Of a stretch of 64,000 bases of DNA, positions 11,155 through 22,431 are shown one piece after another; within the stretch, counting starts at the first letter, position 1; every line of letters begins with the position of its first letter. The stretch spans positions 37,997,247-38,061,246 of the forward strand of contig NC_079488.1 in the NCBI RefSeq assembly GCF_020520425.1, read 5' to 3'. The position numbers and the translations under genes are program-made. Origin of the DNA: Spinacia oleracea. Its lineage: Eukaryota > Streptophyta > Magnoliopsida > Caryophyllales > Amaranthaceae. Below the pieces are notes generated by a model, which did not search any database, was not told where the DNA came from, and saw only the letters and a list, made by a program, of their open reading frames with translations.

Positions 11155-12623
11155 TGTGAGGGGGTCGAAAAAGCACGAGGCTAATGCGTGACCTCGTCCC
11201 TCGTGAGTGTGACGATTCTTTTATTCAATCAAGTGTAATTGGATTTCCTGTGAGTATACACCCAATTGACTAGTAATATAGGAGTCGCCATTCATTTTTT
11301 AACAACAATGAGAAAAACCGACATAACCCGGTTATCGTGACATAAAGGGAGTGCAATTATGTTTGACCACGATGCCCGTAGGTTCCCTTGTGATCTCTGG
11401 TGTGGGGATCTCTCAACATACACCCGCAAGGTAGAGATTGAGGGTTCGGGGGACTGTAACTACCGAGAGGAGTACTCGCTCGTCGATAACTCCAGAGGCA
11501 GGATATCCTTACTAGCTCAGCATAAATAATTGAAGGGACATGCGTTAACTATTAAACTAATCTGAGTTGATTTTAGCAATATGCAACATATAATACTAGA
11601 TCGATCGCGATTATCTGATTTAAATAGCATTAAGGGACCTAGCATGATAATCCAATTTCCCAAAAATATTATATTTATTAGGCGTGGTAGAACAATCAGA
11701 TTTAGTTAGTGTAATAGTTCATAAAAAGGGCGAGGAAAGCGATTATATCATAGAAAAGGGACACATTACGACGCACCCTTGAGAGGTGCGTCACGGTTCT
11801 CATAAAACTAACCACTTTGACTTTGCTATTTCTCTTTTTTATTTAACGAATCTCAAATTATGGGACAGGATACTTTCTGTTCGATTAATGGATCGATTGC
11901 GACAGAACGCGTGAACAATTTCGCAGCGTGAGGCTTAGGCTAAGGGTTGGAGTCAATACTCAGAATATTAATTGTGTGTTCTGATTTCACGTCGAACTTG
12001 GGCTATATTTATAGAAAAGAGTTTGTGGAAAGATAGAATTGCAGAGTTCTAATCCACAAAGAATTAGGAAAAAACACGTACCCAGGTAATTCCAGCGCCC
12101 AGGCCTGGGCGCCGAAGATTTCGGCGCCCAGAGCCAAGCGTTGAAAATAGGGTCTGGTCTGTTTTCTTAGTCAGATTCGGATTCCTGAAATCCGTAGTGT
12201 TTGAGACTTAATCGAGTCTTTTTAGTGCGTATCAATTTCATGACGGAATGCGTCTGGGCCCGTTACGAACTCTAGGCTCGTTAGGATTTTAATTAATACG
12301 TAACTCTTATTTCCGAATCATATTAGGAATAGGATTCTCGCAGTTTTCTATCTCATTTAGGATTTATGTTGGAGTGCAACACCTAATTCTGACAGGTTTC
12401 TATCTTTTATGACTTGCCACTTTTAGAAGCTACCCTTTACGGCAGTTACTATTTTTAGCAGGTTTCCATAAATGGCAGGTTTCTATAAATAGCAGGTTTC
12501 GGGTGAAATTAAAAGGGATAATGAGATACGTTATTTTATAGAAGATGCGTTGTCAAGTGGAGATTTATGCTTTCATCATCGAACCTTCCCTTTCGGGAAT
12601 GGGGACAAAATTAGGTGTCTACA
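11155..12623 (-). mobile_element. E1 5' LTR
   Basis: In element orientation the 1469-bp LTR starts TGTAGACACC (at 12623) and ends CCCCCTCACA (at 11155). It contains a GCGCCCAG cassette at 12090-12146. An extra copy of the ten-base primer-site core (GGAGTCGCCA on plus) lies inside the LTR at 11281-11290, 126 bp from the LTR end. Confidence 0.9.
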
Positions 12624-12769
12624 GCCGTCCAGACAAGAAGTAGGCCCGCATGGCCGAAGCAGGTGTAGGAGCACCAGCAAAAGGACGCCAAACCACTTAC
12701 AAAACAGACAGCTCAGGCAAGTATACAAGTGCAACAAATACAAAGGTCCAAGTACAAAGGCATACCTTT

Positions 12770-13964
12770 CCAACAGGAAAAACCCGCAAAGCTCTGCGGA
12801 AGGTCGCCAAAGACACATCACTGCGTACCGTTTCTACCCAAGAGGCAGCATACGGATAAGCCGCAACCCCAGGACGAGCTGGTGTCAAGGTCGGAAAATG
12901 CTCGTACGCCCAAATCTTCAAAAAATAAGCAAAAGCATCAGTCAAATCCTATGTGTACAAAATTCAAGATAGAAACATGCAAGTACAAAATACAAAATAC
13001 AAGGAGTCCCAAATACCTCCAGCACGCTCCAACAAGCAGCAACACTCGCCTTGCTCTCCGGTGCAGTCCGGGAGGCGTTCTTCATTTCATACAAAGGGTG
13101 GTTGTATGCCAGACCGCCCCAGCTGAGGTCTGAAATAGCCCTTAAGTCACTCAAAGACCTCAGGAAGCCAACCAGCACCCGGCTACTCTTGCCCGGGGCC
13201 ATCACTCTACTCACGAGGGCCAGGAGGAAGAGCTGAACCCGCTACTCTGCAGATATATCCGTACTGCGGATCCCAGCCATAATTACCGTCACAGGAGCAT
13301 GAGTGTCATCTGTAATCAAATCAACAACATGGCCAATCAATTCCCTGACACTATCCGAATGCCATATCAATTTGGGGTCGAAAGTCACCTCCCTCTCAGA
13401 AAAGAGGAGGCCTGTGATCATAGCAAACTCGAAAGGGGTAATGGTGATCTTCCCCCAGACCATATGAAAAGTGTTGGTGGTATCCCACCACCGCTCCAGC
13501 AGGGCCTGTAGTCGGGCTTTGATGCCCTTCCTCCCTTGGGCGCCTCCCAAAGCATTCCAGAAATCAACTAGACCCGTCTACGTCCAGATCGCTCGAGCCT
13601 CCACGTCGTCATAGACAGTAAGGAAACAGTACAAAGATCCCTCAAAGACCAAAAGGTGCGCATCGGCTCCCCATTAGCCTACAAATCGGTGGATCAATTC
13701 AAGATCTACACAAGTTCAAGAGACAAGTTCAAAACACAGTACAAGACTCACCACGCCAGCGCGTGGCCGCTGGGACAGATGAAACTCTGGTTGAAATGCA
13801 AGATCCGAAGGCCGCCAACCAGTGCCGTCGAAGGTAGGTACTGTCCGTGGTACCATGCCCGGCCCCGGCACGTTCGTTGCCGCCGCTTCATTATCCAAAG
13901 CGTCCTCCATAGCCACTCGAACTGTCGAACGTTCGGTGAGCTTCCTCCGGGTATGACGAGGCAT
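12770..13964 (-). pseudogene. E2 antisense ORF with plant mobile domain, decayed
   Basis: Minus-strand exons match the plant mobile domain (PMD, PF10536 family, aminotransferase-like) common in Tat extra ORFs. An N-terminal piece lies at 13964-13757 ending before GTGAGT. A core exon at about 13640-13245 has LLERWWDTTNTFHM and ITITPFEFAMITGL. Another exon at about 13235-13025 has ISDLSWGGLAYNHPLYEM. A further exon at about 12920-12770 begins IWAYEHFPTL after a TTTTTTGAAG acceptor. An in-frame TAG lies near 13580, between ARAIWT and TGLVDFWNA. PMD proteins include host MAIN-type factors, but this copy lies inside a transposon. Confidence 0.7.
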
Positions 13965-14100
13965 GCTAAATCATTCGAAATACAAAAAATCAACATTCAA
14001 GTTTGGGGGCTATCTTATACTAGCCCATACAATGATCAAAGTCCAAAAAATCCCCAATGGCCATGCAAGTTTAGCCAGGGACCTCTACCTCAAAAGAGAA

Positions 14101-14275
14101 TTCTACCTCAACGCCTAGGCTATCCATGCCGAAGTAGGGATGCAAGTTCTACACCAACGCCTAGGCTATCCATGCTGAAGCAGGAATATAAGTTCTACAC
14201 CAACGCCTAGGCTATCCATGCCGAAGCCAATATTCAAAAATTCTACAACAACATCTAGGCCATCCTAGCTTACTC
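14101..14275. repeat. Tandem repeat, about 46-bp period
   Basis: Units start TTCTACacCAACGCCTAGGC at 14101, 14147 and 14193. A fourth, degraded unit starts at about 14241. Each contains CTATCCATGCYGAAG. It lies in non-coding E2 DNA. Confidence 0.8.
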
Positions 14276-15258
14276 TCCTACAAGACCCAACAAGATAACC
14301 AGTGGGGTCACTATCTACAAATTCCAAATACGAAATTCAAGGAAAAACTCAAAATTCTACAAGTTCCAACAGTTCAAGTGCCTACCAAACAATTTTCTCC
14401 TACAAGATTCAAGAAGCCTACTATCATACAAGCATCATATCAACAAGCATTTCAATGTACAAAAATCAAAACTACATGCAAACTTAGAGATTATTTCGTA
14501 AACAAAACACGAAACACTTACATGGACAAGGAAAGAACAACAAGATCAAGGGGAGAGTAGTCGACCTTTAAGAGAGAAAAGCAAGAAAAATGAATGTAGT
14601 TGTTCTTCTAAAGGCACGGCAAGGGGGGCATTTATAGCCCAGCCCTGCGCCGAACGCCGAACCCTGCGCCGGGCGTGCGCTGTTGCATGCACGGAATCTT
14701 CTCCGTGCGGTCCTCCGTGCTGATTGCACGTTCTTTACTGCTACGGTTTTCTGCACTAGGCATCAAACATCAAATCATGCTAGCTTCCAAAATTACTGGT
14801 ATATATCTGTTTCCAAACATCAACAGATAAATATTTCAAGAATGCAAAGTCCGAAAAATACAAGAATTCAGGCGTTCGACTCCAAAGGGACCCAAGCTCG
14901 AAGAAAGTTAGTCGAGATTTCAAGATTTTAAGAGTCAATAAAAAGCTCTTCTCCCCAGCGAGCATATCCCCTGCGGATCAACTCCGGGTATTCAAAATTC
15001 AAAATTCAAAATTCAAAATTCAAAATTTCAAGATTCAAAATTTTCAATGCCTAGCGCCGTCCTAAACCAAAGGCGGAAAAACAGTACAAGTACAAATCAG
15101 AGTCGTCACAACCGCACGGAGGTAGACTCTATCCTTTTTCCTAACACTTGTCTTGTGCAGGTACCGGTGTACAAAGAATGGTCTTGATTGCAGAACATCT
15201 TGACCGTTCTCCGTCCCTAGTCGAAAACTTTGACTTGCGCTTTCCTAACCGGACGCTC
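14276..15258. other. E2 non-coding 3' region
   Basis: No gene is recognised. A GC-rich stretch (14630-14700, GCGCCGAACGCCGAACCC) recalls the E1 cassette in base composition. The microsatellite (ATTCAAA)n occupies about 14993-15045. Confidence 0.5.
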
Positions 15259-15260
15259 AG

Positions 15261-15276
15261 TCAAAGTGGGGGTTAC
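15261..15276 (+). promoter_or_regulatory. E2 polypurine tract
   Basis: TCAAAGTGGGGGTTAC lies immediately before the LTR start TGTAGACACC at 15277. It is the plus-strand counterpart of the E1 tract at 1161-1177. Confidence 0.75.
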
Positions 15277-15813
15277 TGTAGACACCAAAATCATGACTCC
15301 GCTTTGGGATGATGACGATACTATTATCCTTTCTAGGTGGTTGGTACAACTCCGTGCGGAAGTCCCAATTGCTAAAACATGTTCCAAAATCCAAGATCCA
15401 AAGTCCAATCCCCGAGACCGTTCCCATTACGGAACTCAATGCAAAGTTACACCACGCTTAATAAAGATAATTTCTTGGACAAACCGGCCTTGGGTTCCCT
15501 TAAATTCTATGTGCTAAAATTCCAAGTTCAAACCCACATAGTGTCATGACTAGGGTTATTCGAAAATGCTCTTTGCCATGCACTCGAATAAAATTTTTAA
15601 GGCGCGCTAAGCATTTCGTTCCCTTTCCCGGATCTCACCCATCCGTTACTAAGATTCAATGCCTTATCCACTAAAGAGTCAACCTAGGTTTTTCCAAACG
15701 GGACCCTTAAAATTGTTTGGTGGCGACTCCTTCGAAATCCAAAAACATAGAAAGCTCCAAGCCTTTTCGTAGGGGAAAAATACAAAAAAAAGTATGATAA
15801 AAAACCCCCTACA
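15277..15813 (+). mobile_element. E2 3' LTR
   Basis: The 537-bp LTR runs from TGTAGACACC to AAACCCCCTACA. Like the E1 LTR it carries an internal TGGCGACTCC (15721-15730) near its end. Target duplication cannot be tested because the 5' LTR is off-window. Confidence 0.75.
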
Positions 15814-15885
15814 GTTTTGCTTCGAATTCATGCTCCTCTATTTCTTATGTCACGACTCAGACCTCTATTTTATTTTGTATTTCAG

Positions 15886-18800
15886 GGGCCCGAGGTGACA
15901 GTTGCTGCTCATATCATCTCGTCTGCTTTGTCTCCTCCTTCCCTCGCCGGGCTTGAAGTAAGCAGTGTTTTCTTTTTACTTTTTTCACTTGTTCTTTTTA
16001 TCGACTAGTTCTGATGTCCTGCTTTTTTGTACGTTTTTAGAAGAAGTCAAGGAAGAGGAAGGTTTCCGAGGGGAAATCTCCTTCAAAACCGAGGAAGAAG
16101 GTTTCATAGTCTTATGGGAAGGTAACGCCTAGTCTTGAGGTCATTTTGTTTATGAGGCAGCGCCCTCTCTGTTCTGAGGCATTGATTCGACAGGTTGTTG
16201 CTGAGGATCCGAGCCTTGCTGAAGCGGGTGAACGCTATCTTGCTCGATAGATGGGTCCACCTAAAGGTCTTCGTCGTCTCATTCCCCTCCCTGGTCAAAA
16301 GCTAAAAAGTGTTGTAGCTTCGGTTGTGAGTAAACCGGTGGATCAACCTCTTGTTGAGGAGACTCCCATACCGTCGCCGCTGAAGCCGATCAATGCTGAC
16401 GAGGTGTTGGTCGAGGATGTTACTCATGAGGAGGTTCCTAGGGCGGCCGAAGTACCTTTTATTCCTTCTGAGGTTGTTGTTCCCGAGGGAGGTGACGTGC
16501 CTGTTGCCGACCCGGAGACTCCTTCGAAGGTTTTTGTCGACCTTTCTACCATGGAGATCGAGTTGGTCGTTGCTGCCTCTGCTGAGGAGAAGGTGGGGGA
16601 CACTCCGCAAGGCCAAGCTGAGGGGGAAGATACTGATCCGAGGCGCCCTTTCAAGAGACCTCGGGAGACGTTGGGTTTAAATTCCACTTCTGCTTTGGAA
16701 GCTTTGATCCATGTCGACCCCTGCTTAGACGTTCCCTTGAGGAGGGTGCCTTCCGTGGTTCGTGAGACCATGGCCCGATTTGCTCGTCCTTCGATCATGG
16801 GCAAGGATCCTTCGGCTCATGCGAGGTTGATGGTGGGTCCTGCAACGACTCGAGAGAATATGCTCCGAGCGATCCCGCAGTTCAAGGTACCAGGAGAGGA
16901 AGATAGGCATCCTACCCACATGGCTCAGTACCATTTGAACGAGGTCAGTGAGAATTCCAATCACTTCGTCCATTCTCTTTCACGTTTGCTTGTTGTATGT
17001 CCTTCGGATCTCTCTTTATTTTGTTTACTCTTTTCTCCACTAGGCCACCTTCTGGCTTCCTTCTCATCTGAGTGGCAATTTCACGATGAGAGGCGGCTTT
17101 AGAAGTTCGAGGAGATTTATGCTCGTGATATCCCTAACCTCGATGAGAAGGCCAACTTCCTCGTTTCTAAGATTGAAGCGGTTAAGAAGATGGCTGTTGA
17201 CTTCATCCGCGAGGGAGAGGTTGTAGCCGTGCAGATTGGTACTGAGGTTGGTAGGCTCCTTGTCCGAGTGACTGCTGACTCTGAGAAGCTTATTTCTATT
17301 GAGAAGGAGAAAGTCGGGGACAAGACTAACTTCGATGCCAAGTTGAGGGAGAAAGAGGAAACCATCACGAGGATGGTGGAGAGCCGAGTGTTGATTGAGG
17401 CAGCTGCTGATCTGGTTCCTGTGCTAGAGGACGATATTCGGAATTTGAAAGCCGAAGTTCATCGTCTTGAGAATGAAGGAAATAATTCCCTTGGTCCAAG
17501 TATGCATTCAATGTTAAGTCTAATAAATGCGGTTCAGTATTAATTAACAAGTTAATAATTCAGTGAGATCAAGTGAGCTGAATGCCTAGCTAGAGGCCGC
17601 TTCAGTTCAAGTGGAATTAATGATATTAATCCACAGCTTACTCTTGACTGAACCCGTAGGGTCACACAAATAGTACGTAAATGGATCAAGTATTTAATGG
17701 CATTAAATACTCCATCTATGGATATTCGGAATCGACGGATCTTGGTTTCAGTGGGAGCTGAGATCGTCACAGGAAAGAAATGAATACTCCCGAAACGATG
17801 ATATTGCCAGAAACGGAAATATGGATCGTATCGGAAATATAAATATTATCCAAGTCGTAGATGTTGCCGGAAACGGAAACATGGTACGTATCGGAAAATA
17901 TTATTGGAAATGGAAATATTGCCGGAATCGGAAATATTGCCGGAAACGGAAATATTGTCAGAATCGGAAATATTATCGAAATCGGAAAATAATTCCGCAA
18001 ACGGAAATATTAAATATTTGTTCGAAACGGAAATTAATTCCGTAATCGGAAATATTAAATATTGTTCGTATCGGAAATAAATTCCGGAACCGGGAATTTA
18101 ATCGGAAGCGTATCGTACGAATTAGCATCGGACGAGGCCTGCCAGACGAAGGCCCAGCACGAAGCCGGGCCATCGCCCAGCAAGCCAAGCGCAACAACCA
18201 CACGCCAAGCATACGACCAGGCCCAGCGCAAAAGCCAGGCCCAGCAGAAGCTTGGGCGCGCGCGCGGACAAGGCTGCGACAGTGGGCATTGTGCTGTGCG
18301 CTCGGCGTGGGCTGCAAGGCCTGCGTGCGGGCGTGCGGTGCTTGTGCGCCACTCGCGTGTGTTACTCGGAATCCTAAGGCTACCGGGATTCGTAATATGA
18401 TTAAATCTAATCCTAATAGATAAAGTTTGTTTAATTAGAGTCCTAGTAGGATTATAATTAAATAGATTTGTATTCTAATAGGATTATAATTCCTTTCCAT
18501 AAACTCTATAAATAAGTGCCTAGGGTCACATATTTAAATCGAGCATTCAAGTATTCAAAGTGAGTTTTTGAGAGAAAAATTCAGTCACACATTTGCCTAT
18601 AAAGTGCCGAAAATAATAGTACCATAAGGGCGATCCTAGTTGGTCAATCTTAAGGCGGATCCGGACGTGCTGTGGACTATCTACGGAGGGACGACACTTG
18701 GAGTCCTAAAGACTTGTTCTTGTTCGGTTCGGGCGCAGCTAGGGAAGGCACGCAACAAAGAGTATGCATCTAAACTATGCTAAATGATTATGTGTAAATA

Positions 18801-19122
18801 ATATGTTTTCCTGGCTTTATGGTTTTTCCGCATGATTTATGAATTGTCATATGTATCATAACCTAACAGAGAAGGAGAAGGCCGAAATGTACACTGCTAA
18901 GTAATGTCAAGATCGGTATTGGGATGGGCTGTGCGGCGCTCGTCGGATGTTTGCTAGGAACATACCGGACTTCCCCTGGGATGAGAATTTGCCTATGTGG
19001 CTCAAGGAACGGGATCATATGGTCGAGTGTCAAGCTGACCGAGATGATGCTACGAAGGAGCGTGAGCAGGCTGCTAAGGAGACCAGGCTTGGAAGGTTGC
19101 TTCTGAGGGTGACACGAATGTG
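15886..19122 (+). pseudogene. E3 antisense ORF, coiled-coil part, multi-exon
   Basis: A 72-nt exon at 15886-15957 (TTTCAG acceptor, GTAAGC donor) is followed by a large exon from 16041 in the same phase. That exon has a basic stretch (KKSRKRKVSEGK), then a long acidic, Pro/Val-rich section and the block RPFKRPRETLGLNST. A charged helical region from about 17102 (KFEEIYARDIP, EEVKKMAVDFI-like) looks like a coiled coil. In-frame TAG codons occur at 16107, 16248 and 17100. A copia solo LTR sits at 17474-18868, after which the frame resumes. The N-terminus is missing because of the E2 insertion. It may belong to the 'putative gypsy-type transposon' (Transposase_28) ORF class, but that is a guess from layout and composition. 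Confidence 0.6.
17474..18868 (+). mobile_element. Copia solo LTR with 5-bp target duplication
   Basis: This is the same family as the full element at 44505-54828, in the opposite orientation. It starts TGAAGGAAATAATTCCC and ends ATCATAACCTAACA, flanked by GAGAA at 17469-17473 and 18869-18873. Internal domains have been lost, presumably by LTR-LTR recombination. It contains the TTCCG-rich subrepeats (about 17790-18090) and a TATAAATAAG box near 18506. Confidence 0.93.
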
Positions 19123-20180
19123 AGCACCACTTCGAAGGCCACCCTTCAGGAGCCTGCCTATGATGTCCCTTATGAACTTGCGCTTAAGTTTCTCCCTCTT
19201 TTTTGCCTCAACGTTGCGTTGTACTTTAATAATTTCTTTTTGCTTTCTTGTACTTTGGTAGGTTGACTTATCATCTGTTGATGGGTGCCGAATTTTAGCT
19301 TTACTCTAATTTCTTTGCAATTTTTGAGGAATTCTCGGTCTGTACTGAGCCTTTAGTAATGTATTCATGTATGCCCCCGAATATTGAATGGAAAATAGAG
19401 TTTTGTTCTGCTAAGTGTTTGCCTTTGTCTATCTTTGAGCTCTAGTACCTTCAGTGTCTTTGGATTTATCGAATGTCTTCAAATCAGAAGGTTTGTTTGA
19501 GGATTTTCTTGTCCAAGTCCTTCAAATCTGAAGGACTTGTTTAGAGACTTGTTCTTCGTCCAAGTTCTTAAAATCCGAAGATTTGTTCAGAGACTTGTTT
19601 TCGTTTAAGTTCCTCAAATCCGAAGATTTGTTCAGAGACTCATTTTTGTTTGAGTTCTTCAAATCCGAAAATTTGTTCAAAGACTCATTTTTGTTTAAGT
19701 CCTTCGAATCCGAAGATTCGTTCAGGAATTTTGTCTGTTCTTCCGATTTCTTGTGGTTCGGGGACCTGGGCAAGAAATCTCTAGTCTTTCTCTTAGTTAT
19801 GACCTCGGGTGCCCGAAGGCATAGTTTCCGAATCTTGGTCTAAGTTCTGCGATCCGTAGACCTGTGTAGAGCTTGTTTTTAACTCGATTAGTGACTTTCG
19901 TTGCGAACAAAATTTTCTAGGGTATCGCAAATCCGAGGATTTTTGGACGGTACCCTGCTTGCTGAATTTTGAGTTAACTATTTCTTGGAATTTTGTCCAA
20001 GGAATGGTTAACTCATGTTGATTTTAGCTTTGGTGATCCGGAGATCATTTCCTAAGGTGCATGCATATAATAAAATTGTGATAAAAAAAATATAAGGAGA
20101 TACGTTTAATGAAACACATGGGGCCAGCGGCCTTCCTCTTCTCATTAAACAACTTACTTGGGTTACAAAGGGTGTTTTCT
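19123..20180. repeat. E3 spacer with 45-bp tandem repeat
   Basis: Between the antisense ORF and the integrase end, a repeat of about 45 bp (CTTCAAATCCGAAGATTTGT core, itself a short palindrome) occurs five to six times at 19470-19735. Because 45 is a multiple of three, the minus strand stays open with a 15-residue period (19522-19773). I do not think it encodes a protein. Nothing else is recognised here. Confidence 0.7.
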
Positions 20181-21330
20181 TTATACAAAATATTTCTTGA
20201 GAACATCGGCATTCCAATGGTTCTTAAAGATCTGCCCATCTAACTGTTTAAGCATGTAGGTGTCAGGTCTCTTTTCAGAGTGAATGATATAGGGCCCTTC
20301 CCAAGTCGCCGAGAGTTTCCCATGGATCCTTCCTTTTTGAACAGCAGCGGCGTTTCTGAGCACCAAATCTCCGACCTTCAGAGCTCTGGCGTTGACCCTT
20401 CGATTGTAGTGCTTGCTAACCCTTTTTAGATAGGATGCATTCAGAGTTCTGGCCTCGTCCCGAGCTTCATCCAGTAGGTCTAGTGCTTCGGACAAGAGTT
20501 GGTCATTGCTTTCTCCATAGATTCCATCGTACTTGTTGTATGAATGGACCCTTAAGCTTTCTGTTCCGATCTCAACAGGGATGACAACCTCGGCTTCGTA
20601 CACCAAATGGAAAGGTGTTTGTCTTGTTGCCTCCTCTTGGTGGTCCGAAGGGACCAGAGTGTTCCTGGAAGCTCCTCTAGCCATTTGCTTTTTTCATCTT
20701 CCACTCTCTTCTTAAGTGCGTTGAGGATTAGCTTGTTCGTGGCTTCGGCTTTCCCGTTGCTTTGAGGGTGGCATACTGCCGAATAGGCTAGGTGGATACC
20801 AAATTGTTTGCACCAACTCTGCAGCGGGGTGTTATAAAACTATTTTCCATGGTCGAAGACCATCAGCCTCGGTATGCCGAACCTTGTGATGATGTTTTTC
20901 CAGATGAACTTTCGGACTTGGGTTTCTGTGATGGCCGAAAGTGCCTCGGCTTCGATCCGCTTACTGAAGTAATCAACTCCTACGATCAACCACTTCATCT
21001 GGTTTACAGCTGAGGGAAATGGACCGATGATGTCCAATCCCCATTGTGAGAATGGTAAGGGGTACAGTGTTGATTATAGGGTTTGACTTGGTTGGTGGAT
21101 AGCCGGTGTGAATTTCTGGTACTTCTCACACTTCCTCATCATTGTCTTTGCTTCGGAAACCATGGTGGGCCACCAGTATCCGGCTCGAAGTGCCTTATGT
21201 GCCAAGGCCCTACCTCCAATATAATGTGGTTTCCGCATATGCCTAGGTGGATCTCTCTCAGAATGTAGTCAACATCGGTTGGTCTTACACACTTCAGAAG
21301 TAAGGCTGAGAATGACTTTCTCATGAGATT
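20181..21330 (-). pseudogene. E3 integrase, broken
   Basis: The minus strand shows a zinc-binding-like segment (IHLGICGNHI at about 21260). The catalytic core starts at MDIIGPFPSAVNQMKWL (21037), with VDYFSK, the second acidic motif in LMVFDHG (about 20855), and the glutamate motif in SNGKAEATNKL (about 20735). The C-terminal part (20684-20181) has LVYEAEVVIPVEI and WEGPYII, typical of gypsy integrases. It is spread over several frames. This domain would insert the DNA copy into the genome. Confidence 0.82.
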
Positions 21331-21334
21331 TCCA

Positions 21335-22380
21335 TTAGCATCGATGATGAACCATTTGTTGAATCTTTTCAACTTTCTCGCTTGGATCTTGTCTTCGGGA
21401 AGTTCCCCTTTTTCCTTGTATGCTATGACCGCATCCATCCAACTGGGCTCGGGAGCAGATTGTATACTGTGGGGGTGGAAGATCGATGCTTATTTCTTGG
21501 TATACTTCCACATGGACTGGCCTGTTTAGGTCGATGAGTGTTGAGCTTGCAAGTTTTGATAGTGCGCCAGCTTGTGTATTTTGGCCTCGGGGAATGAGGA
21601 TCACTTCGAAGGATCTTAACTTTGACATTAAGGATTTAATTTTTGCTAGGTATGTGAATCAGTTTTGAGGCAAACATGTTCAGCTTCCACAGATATACAA
21701 AGCTCTATTCCTGCGATTGCAATGTCAAATTCAGGCTCGTTGTTGGTTCCTTTGAAACCGAACTTCAGGGCATACTCTATGCTTTTCCCCGTTGGGGGTA
21801 TCAATACGACCCAGGCTCCTGAGCCATTGACTGTGGAAGATCCATCAGTGTATACTTCCCAAGTCCTCTTCGTATCGTCCAACATCTCTTGATATGAGCA
21901 TTCGGCCAAGAAATCAGCGAGTGTCTGTGCCTTAATGGTTGTCCTCGGCTGATACTTGATGTCGAACTCTAAAAGTTTGAAAGCCAAAGTAGTTAGTCTC
22001 CCCGATCTATCTATTTTGTTTAGCACTTTCTCGAGTGGTTGATCGGTTAATACCACGATTTGATGAGAGTCGAAGTATGGTCTCAGTTTGCAGCTACCAC
22101 CACTGCATAAGCTACATTTTCAATGAGGGGGTACCGAATTTCGGCACCTGTTAGAGTTCAGCTTGTGAAGTAGATTGGTTGTTGCTTCTTCTCTTCTTCC
22201 CGAAGCAGTACTGCACTCACAGTCCTTAGACTAACTGAGATGTATAAGTATAGGGATTCCCCCTCTTTTGGTCTGGCCAGCGTTGGCAGTTGTGCCAGGT
22301 GGGCCCTGAGCTGTTGGAACGCATCCTTTTGCTCTTGTTTCCATGTCCGCTCGGGCTCCACCTTCCTCGGGGTGCCTTTA
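21335..22380 (-). pseudogene. E3 RNase H and end of reverse transcriptase
   Basis: The reverse-transcriptase connection lies at 22361-22158 (TWKQEQKDAFQQLRAHL). Then comes the RNase H domain with YTDGSSTVNGSGAW (about 21935) and a NNEPEF segment where NNEAEY is usual. The frame changes near 21630 and a stop lies at about 22057. The upstream part of the polymerase is not present here; a copia LTR begins instead. Confidence 0.8.
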
Positions 22381-22431
22381 TTTTTTATTGGTTCTGCTTC
22401 TCCTCCTGGGAGGGTTTTGGTAGGGGAATAC

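Larger units (their letters stand above)
1..12623 (-). mobile_element. E1: non-autonomous Tat-lineage Ty3/gypsy retrotransposon
   Basis: The element reads on the minus strand: 5' LTR 11155-12623, primer binding site 11134-11153, gag-protease 9928-6270, antisense ORF 3137-4927, polypurine tract about 1161-1177, 3' LTR 1160 down to the window start. The order and the antisense extra ORF between protease and 3' LTR match what is known for Tat/Retand-type gypsy elements. No reverse transcriptase, RNase H or integrase homology is visible between 6270 and 1161, so it would depend on enzymes from elsewhere. Both LTRs are very similar, which suggests fairly recent insertion, into element E2. Target duplication cannot be checked because the left end is outside the window. 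Confidence 0.85.
12624..15813 (+). mobile_element. E2: partial Tat-like gypsy element, 3' part only
   Basis: This is a plus-strand element ending in LTR 15277-15813, with an antisense plant-mobile-domain ORF upstream of it. E1 interrupts it at 12623/12624, and the 5' portion must lie left of the window. E2 itself interrupts E3's antisense ORF at 15813/15814. LTR start (TGTAGACACC) and tract resemble E1, so the two are related families. Confidence 0.72.

Noticed and set aside
15721..15730. True primer binding site marking a 5' LTR of a tandem element
   Set aside because: The LTR continues to a CCCCCTACA end at 15813 that parallels the E1 LTR end, and the following sequence is E3 coding exon DNA.
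16251..17102. Independent host gene on the plus strand
   Set aside because: It lies downstream of and opposite to E3 pol, has in-frame stops, and fits the antisense extra ORF of a Tat element.
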